From: an uncultured Kangiellaceae bacterium
GTDB taxonomy: Bacteria > Pseudomonadota > Gammaproteobacteria > Enterobacterales > Kangiellaceae
Length of the DNA stretch: 49,533 nt
Reading direction: 5' to 3'
Assembly: GCA_905479925.1 (NCBI GenBank)
Contig: CAJQOL010000085.1
Coordinates: forward strand, 1-49,533
Below the pieces are notes generated by a model, which saw only the letters and a list, made by a program, of their open reading frames with translations, did no database searches and had not been told where the DNA came from. Of the stretch, positions 45,014 to 49,533 are shown piece by piece. Within the stretch, counting starts at the first letter, position 1. Every line of letters begins with the position of its first letter. The position numbers were made by a program, and so were the translations under genes.

Positions 45014-47323
45014 TTAATGAATTTGATAGAGCAAATCATCTGAGATTTTTATTCCTAGGCGATCGGCTTCCTCAATAACCACCAGTCTATCGTGATCGAA
45101 GTTTTTAAAACTATCCTTCATTGCGCGAAGAATGTCACTGACATGCTCGGGATATTTTCGTAGCAGTGAGAAGTAAATATTATATCTTTGCTGGTTATTT
45201 CTAACACGATACAATTGATTGATATAAATAAGTATCTCAACGCTATTCGACTCCCTCAACAGCTCAATAAAATCATCTGCAGCTCCAGCAACATTTAATC
45301 GCAAAAGACTTAATAATACAGTTGGATTACGGTGATTAGTTTCATCATTTAGCTGAACGACATAGCCAATCTGTTTTGATATGCCAAGCACGCCATAAAG
45401 ATAGGCTGCACCCGCTCGATCTTCTAGTTGTTTCGAATGATGAGCACTTAAAATAATATGCTCAATCTCTTCTTTATACCGATTGATATGATATAGGTGT
45501 TTTATGCTATTAATGCGTATACGACGCGTATACTTAGAGCCAAGAAACTTGGACAAGTATTCGTGTATTTTATCATTGTTAGAGTACTTAGAAACTTCCC
45601 CTAAAACATCAATAGCGTTAGCAACAACTCGATCACTAGCTGTGTTTTGTTCAATGATATGAATGGTTGTAGTAATACTAGAATGAGGCATTCTTTCTGC
45701 AATAATTTCACAAAATGAAATTTTTAACTCCCCTCTTTCGGTATCTTCAAAAATTGTTTTACGAAGTACACTTTGAAAAAAGTTGTCTACCTCAAGAGAA
45801 TCAAATTTATTGAGAGCTATTAGTAGTTCCAATTGAATGTCTTCACGTCGGGTATCGTAAAATATCTTGATCAAATAATCGATCGTTTCCTCTTTTCTCA
45901 TTTCGCCTAAGGTGTGAATCATCGCTTTGTTAAATATTGAACGATTATCTTTTCTATCGAGAATCACTGAAATTTGCTTGTAATAACGTCGAGCGTCCCC
46001 ATTTGCTAGTGAATAGCATGAGCTAATAGCTTCGTAAACGTTAAATGGACAGGTACAAAACTCTCGTATATTTCTCATATGAAAGTGGTTAAGTTGCTTT
46101 ACAAGGTGATAGAGCATATATAAACCCGACAACGATAAAATGCCAGCAAAAGCCCACACAAATGAATAGCTGACATGGTCGTAAATTGCCAAATAACTAA
46201 ATAACGCTAAAAATAAATAGGATAAAGAATGGGCCCATTTCTGTGATTTGCTCTTTGCTTCAAACCTCACAGCTTTCGGAATAGACGCAATCAACATATT
46301 CAACGACTTGCCTAAAAAACTCCGCTGGGTAATCTTTCTAACAACGCCGGTCCCAATAAGGGTGGCAGGAACTGAATAAATACCTATCAGAAACATTGAA
46401 AACGCTTGTATTACAAAGAAAAAGCGAAAACCCATGGACCAAATCGTTGATTGGTCCTTACCAAACACAGACGGTAAGATAAAAACAAGAATTAAGCCAT
46501 TTTGAATCAATGACAACATTGAAAAGAGTGTTGAAACTGTCTGTTGACTGGAAACCTGCCATTCTTTTAAACCAATTAGAACGGCGAAACCTTGAAACTG
46601 CTTACAGATCATAACAATAGCGATCAACCCTATCATATAGGGCAAGTAGCGCTGTAAACTTATTCTCAAGCTATCTGTATGTTGATCTAGTGAACGATTA
46701 ATAATCTCGTTACTGGCTTTAATTGGAATAGAAGATTCGGTACTAGTTATTTTATACAGACATAACAATGCCACTATAAAAGGAAAAGACATCGCGGTAG
46801 CTTCCAAAAACACTGGCAAGTGTTGCGCAAACTGAGTAATGAATAAGGTTAACACGGCACCTAATATGACTCCTAACTCACCAAAGAAACTCACTCTCGC
46901 GGCAGCCCTTGGATCCTTTAGCATAGAAAGTTTACTGGTCACTAGAAGTCTTGTTGTGATATCAATCGCTAAGATGATAAAACTACTTAGCATGAATACC
47001 GCAAACGGATACAACCAATCGAAACGTTGTTGTGCCCAGCCATTGATAGACTGGTTGTTGGTAATAAAAACTAAGAACAAACCAGAAAACAACGATATCA
47101 AATAAAATAATCGTTCATTTCGTTCACTAATTTTGGTCAGAATTTTCATCGACGCGAATAATGAAATTCCTTGGAATAACATTAGAAGCGGATAAAACTT
47201 GAAGTCTAAATCACCAATAAGCTTAATGATAGAGACCAGTTTAAGAGAATAGCCACACCAGCCCAATAGAAAGGCTAAAAGGAATATAAACCAATTTGAC
47301 TCGAAGATGGACTGCTTATTCAT
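45014..47323 (-). CDS. Nucleotide-transporter-like (MFS-type) membrane protein with C-terminal HEAT repeats
   Basis: 769 residues. Residues ~10-420 hold about twelve membrane segments. The block KITQRSFLGKSLNMLIASIPKAVRFEAK resembles the conserved part of ATP/ADP-translocase-like (NTT/Tlc) and related MFS proteins. Residues ~430-769 are soluble, with HEAT-like helical pairs (for example NKAMIHTLGEMRKEETIDYL, RVVANAIDVLGEVSKY, DRAGAAYLYGVLG). Such NTT-HEAT fusions occur in bacteria, but their substrate is generally unknown. The gene precedes polB by 20 bases, an unusual pairing that suggests co-transcription. The start at 47323 gives a good first membrane span. Confidence 0.75.
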   Translation of the reverse strand: MNKQSIFESNWFIFLLAFLLGWCGYSLKLVSIIKLIGDLDFKFYPLLMLFQGISLFASMKILTKISERNERLFYLISLFSGLFLVFITNNQSINGWAQQRFDWLYPFAVFMLSSFIILAIDITTRLLVTSKLSMLKDPRAAARVSFFGELGVILGAVLTLFITQFAQHLPVFLEATAMSFPFIVALLCLYKITSTESSIPIKASNEIINRSLDQHTDSLRISLQRYLPYMIGLIAIVMICKQFQGFAVLIGLKEWQVSSQQTVSTLFSMLSLIQNGLILVFILPSVFGKDQSTIWSMGFRFFFVIQAFSMFLIGIYSVPATLIGTGVVRKITQRSFLGKSLNMLIASIPKAVRFEAKSKSQKWAHSLSYLFLALFSYLAIYDHVSYSFVWAFAGILSLSGLYMLYHLVKQLNHFHMRNIREFCTCPFNVYEAISSCYSLANGDARRYYKQISVILDRKDNRSIFNKAMIHTLGEMRKEETIDYLIKIFYDTRREDIQLELLIALNKFDSLEVDNFFQSVLRKTIFEDTERGELKISFCEIIAERMPHSSITTTIHIIEQNTASDRVVANAIDVLGEVSKYSNNDKIHEYLSKFLGSKYTRRIRINSIKHLYHINRYKEEIEHIILSAHHSKQLEDRAGAAYLYGVLGISKQIGYVVQLNDETNHRNPTVLLSLLRLNVAGAADDFIELLRESNSVEILIYINQLYRVRNNQQRYNIYFSLLRKYPEHVSDILRAMKDSFKNFDHDRLVVIEEADRLGIKISDDLLYQIH

Positions 47324-47414
47324 TTAGTCGTTAATGTTTATTATCAATCACAATAAACATAATAAACCAAATGCTGTATATAAGCTCTTTTTTTTACGTT
47401 AACAAATGGTCAAG

Positions 47415-48596
47415 CTATTGATTTGCCAGAATTTTACTGAACAATTGATACTTTGCGTTGTATGCCGCTTTTAATGGCTCTTTGTGGCTCCTATCAATCG
47501 CTTTTTTAATTGCTCTTCTGGCGAGTCGTTCTTTTCCCATATAATGGTAGGCTCTTGCCATTCCAGCGTAAGGTTGGTGCAAATAGTCAGCCATCTCGGC
47601 GGCTTGCTGATAATATTGTATCGCTTTTGAGTATTTCTTAGTCTTGTAGGCTGTATCGGCTAGTTTTATTAAGCGAAACGGGTTCGGATTATCAATCTTA
47701 TCCATTTCCATCTTGATCTCCGCTGCGGCAACTTTTCGACCCGATTCAACCAGAAGTTTATGATAGTTTGTAAACAAGGATAATTTTTCTTTACCGTGTC
47801 TAATGCCGAACCGGTACATCGCATCCGCCGCTGCCATATGGCCTTTATTCGAATACAAAACAGCCAATATGTTAATTGCCTGACCATCATCCAGCTTGTA
47901 TTTTAGCGCCTCCTTAATATACCAATAGGCTCTGTTTTCATTACCATTAAATAATGACTCCGCGGCAACATTACGGTAGTACATGCTATAAAACTCATCT
48001 TGCTCTACGCGCCTCAGGGTTCTAGTGCCTGCCGTCGGGAAATAATCGATGGTTACTTTTCCTCGCCATATAGTGAATGAACCTGGCGGTAAATCCCGTT
48101 TAGGGTCAAACAGAACGGTTCTCACGTGCTGCGAACTAAGCAGAATACGGCCTTCTTTTTGATAAATGGGGGGGGTCTCAACGAGTTGATAAGCAATTTC
48201 AACATCGGCGAGTTGCGCTAATGACTTAGTCAATAATGCTAAAGACAAACAATTACCGGTCATACTGCCAAGGACTTCATTAGAGGTTAAGGTTTCTGAA
48301 TAAAAATTGAAACCACCTAGATAACGAGTTAAATACTTTGAAATTCTTCGGTTAGGCAATAAATCTCTATATTCAGCGCTATTATATTTGCTTAAGAAAT
48401 CGGCCCTCTGCAGGTCACTTAGCGCCAAAACGGCTTGAATATCGGGTATGTCGGGTCTGGTTCCCCATTGCGCATCGGAAATAAACGGTGGAATAACCTC
48501 GACCGGTTCAATAGTCGTAAAATTGGTTTTAATTGGTTGCTGACTAGCGCAACCTGTTAATACTAATGTAAACAAGAATAATGATAGACGAAACAT
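47415..48596 (-). CDS. TPR-containing lipoprotein with transglutaminase-like part
   Basis: 393 residues from the ATG at 48596 (AAGGGG 5 bases upstream). An upstream in-frame ATG at 48623 would add 9 residues and spoil the signal peptide. The lipobox is LTGC with Cys16. Residues ~85-175 include GSMTGNCLSLALLTKSLA, a Cys-bearing helix of the type seen in transglutaminase-like/SirB1-like folds. The C-terminal half has TPR-like repeats (NRAYWYIKEALKYK, SKAIQYYQQAAEMADY, ARRAIKKAID). It should be a periplasm-facing outer-membrane or inner-membrane lipoprotein. Its role is unknown. It lies upstream of the transporter-like/HEAT gene with 91 bases between them. Confidence 0.75.
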   Translation of the reverse strand: MFRLSLFLFTLVLTGCASQQPIKTNFTTIEPVEVIPPFISDAQWGTRPDIPDIQAVLALSDLQRADFLSKYNSAEYRDLLPNRRISKYLTRYLGGFNFYSETLTSNEVLGSMTGNCLSLALLTKSLAQLADVEIAYQLVETPPIYQKEGRILLSSQHVRTVLFDPKRDLPPGSFTIWRGKVTIDYFPTAGTRTLRRVEQDEFYSMYYRNVAAESLFNGNENRAYWYIKEALKYKLDDGQAINILAVLYSNKGHMAAADAMYRFGIRHGKEKLSLFTNYHKLLVESGRKVAAAEIKMEMDKIDNPNPFRLIKLADTAYKTKKYSKAIQYYQQAAEMADYLHQPYAGMARAYHYMGKERLARRAIKKAIDRSHKEPLKAAYNAKYQLFSKILANQ

Positions 48597-48763
48597 GTAC
48601 ACCCCTTCGCGTTGCTCAAACATTAAAGATTCTATACAACTAGGCTCCTCTTACAAATGTAGCTCAAAATTCAAACGAAATCATGGTATTAATACCTAAA
48701 AGAAGTAACAAAACGTATGAAAGATTGACATATCAAGCGTTAAATATTCGACGAATAACCCGG

Positions 48764-49480
48764 TTATTCATCGAAAATAATATTCACTCGCCTATTTTTC
48801 TTGCCCTTGTTCTCAATCTTTGAGACTCGTAACTTGGCTATTTCCGAGGTGTTTTTTACATGGGTTCCGCCACAAGGTTGTAGGTCTATATTAGGTGCTA
48901 TTTCCAACAACCTTAATTTTCCGACTCCTCGAGGAGGCTTAACCGACATAGTTTTAACTAGATTGGGATGAGCATCCAGATACTCATCATCTACCCAACG
49001 AGTAGAAACCGCGTGTTTTGCATCAATTAATTGATTAATTTGTAAAGTAAGTTGCTCTTTATCTAAGACCGTTTCACCAACATCAAAATCTAACCGACTC
49101 TTAGTGGCGCCTATTTGTCCGCCGGTAACGCCGCAAGGTACCAAGGAACATAACAGGTGTAACGCCGTATGCATTTGCATATGTTTGTAACGACTCTGCC
49201 AATCGATAGCAGTTTCAACTTCATCACCAACGTTAAGTTCTGAGGAAGCCGCTGGCACATGAACAACCTGTTTAGTATCTCTGTCATATACCGTCGTTAC
49301 TATCTCAATAGAGCGGCCGTTATGAACAAAGGTTCCGCAATCTCCGGGCTGACCTCCGCCGGTTACGTAAAATACTGTTTGGTCTAAAACGATACCGCCA
49401 CGCTCATTAACTGATACAACTTTTGCGTAAGTGTTTTTCAGGTAAGCATTCTCTTTAAAAAGTAACTTTGTATCCGACAT
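48764..49480 (-). CDS. Alanyl-tRNA editing protein AlaX
   Basis: 238 residues, the AlaX-M length class. It matches the editing domain of AlaRS: N-terminal strand block LDQTVFYVTGGGQPGDCG, then the zinc/editing motif His104-x3-His108 (MHTALHLL) and the second motif Cys203-x3-His207 (CGGTH). It hydrolyses Ser- or Gly-mischarged tRNA(Ala) in trans. A GAGGA ribosome-binding site precedes the ATG at 49480. The remaining 53 bases to the window edge hold no recognisable feature. Confidence 0.92.
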   Translation of the reverse strand: MSDTKLLFKENAYLKNTYAKVVSVNERGGIVLDQTVFYVTGGGQPGDCGTFVHNGRSIEIVTTVYDRDTKQVVHVPAASSELNVGDEVETAIDWQSRYKHMQMHTALHLLCSLVPCGVTGGQIGATKSRLDFDVGETVLDKEQLTLQINQLIDAKHAVSTRWVDDEYLDAHPNLVKTMSVKPPRGVGKLRLLEIAPNIDLQPCGGTHVKNTSEIAKLRVSKIENKGKKNRRVNIIFDE

Positions 49481-49533
49481 AAATAGTCCTCACGTGATGA
49501 AAAAACCAAAATATTTCCCAAGAGTTTTGTAGA

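Overview
The window looks like a chromosomal segment of a low-to-moderate GC, free-living gammaproteobacterium, probably marine. The evidence is the rluD-pgeF / bamD divergent pair, a PilS-PilR pair, a ThiI with a C-terminal rhodanese, LexA, HrpA, DNA polymerase II and a GlyGly-CTERM surface protein. A Kangiella/Aliikangiella-like relative is my best guess from gene content and style; this is inference, not a computed placement.

Layout. 1-4.1 kb (mostly minus): an acyltransferase cut by the window edge, pgeF and rluD, facing bamD, then glnB. 4.2-9 kb (plus): nadE, the pilS-pilR two-component system and a FimT/FimU-type minor pilin. 9-18.5 kb (minus): thiI, lexA, a protein with four MshEN-like repeats and a CheX-like domain, hrpA, an alpha/beta hydrolase and a Tag-like DNA glycosylase. 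18.7-32.3 kb (minus): one gene for a ~4,480-residue exported protein behind a recognisable c-di-GMP-I (GEMM) riboswitch. 32.6-37.6 kb (plus): a hexapeptide-repeat acyltransferase, an M28 metallopeptidase broken by an in-frame TAA, and a TIR-domain membrane protein. 38-42 kb (minus): two exported peptidases (S9 and M24). 42.1-42.5 kb: a field of 7-bp repeats. 42.5-49.5 kb (minus): polB behind a nucleotide-transporter-like/HEAT membrane protein, a TPR lipoprotein and an AlaX editing protein.

The standout is the giant surface protein. Its sequence reads as a block of seven different fibronectin-III-like modules (A to G, about 2.0 kb) present three times in the same order. In the second block a complete subtilisin-type protease with its own propeptide sits inside module E. 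In the third block an unidentified domain of ~335 residues sits inside module D, in the corresponding loop. Between blocks two and three is a two-domain carboxypeptidase-regulatory-like unit, also present three times. The C-terminus carries Ca-binding, Calx-beta, choice-of-anchor and PKD-like parts and a GlyGly-CTERM tail. With the riboswitch in its leader, this looks like a c-di-GMP-controlled, surface-sorted adhesin/protease.

Other notable items are a TIR protein with a peptidoglycan-binding-like domain, a polyglutamine tract and a multi-span membrane region; a LexA with a changed recognition helix and no canonical SOS box; and several intergenic spacers built of short imperfect tandem repeats (7, 15, 17 and 18 bp). 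At least four exported peptidases (S8, M28, S9, M24) suggest a lifestyle that relies on proteins and peptides, which is inference.
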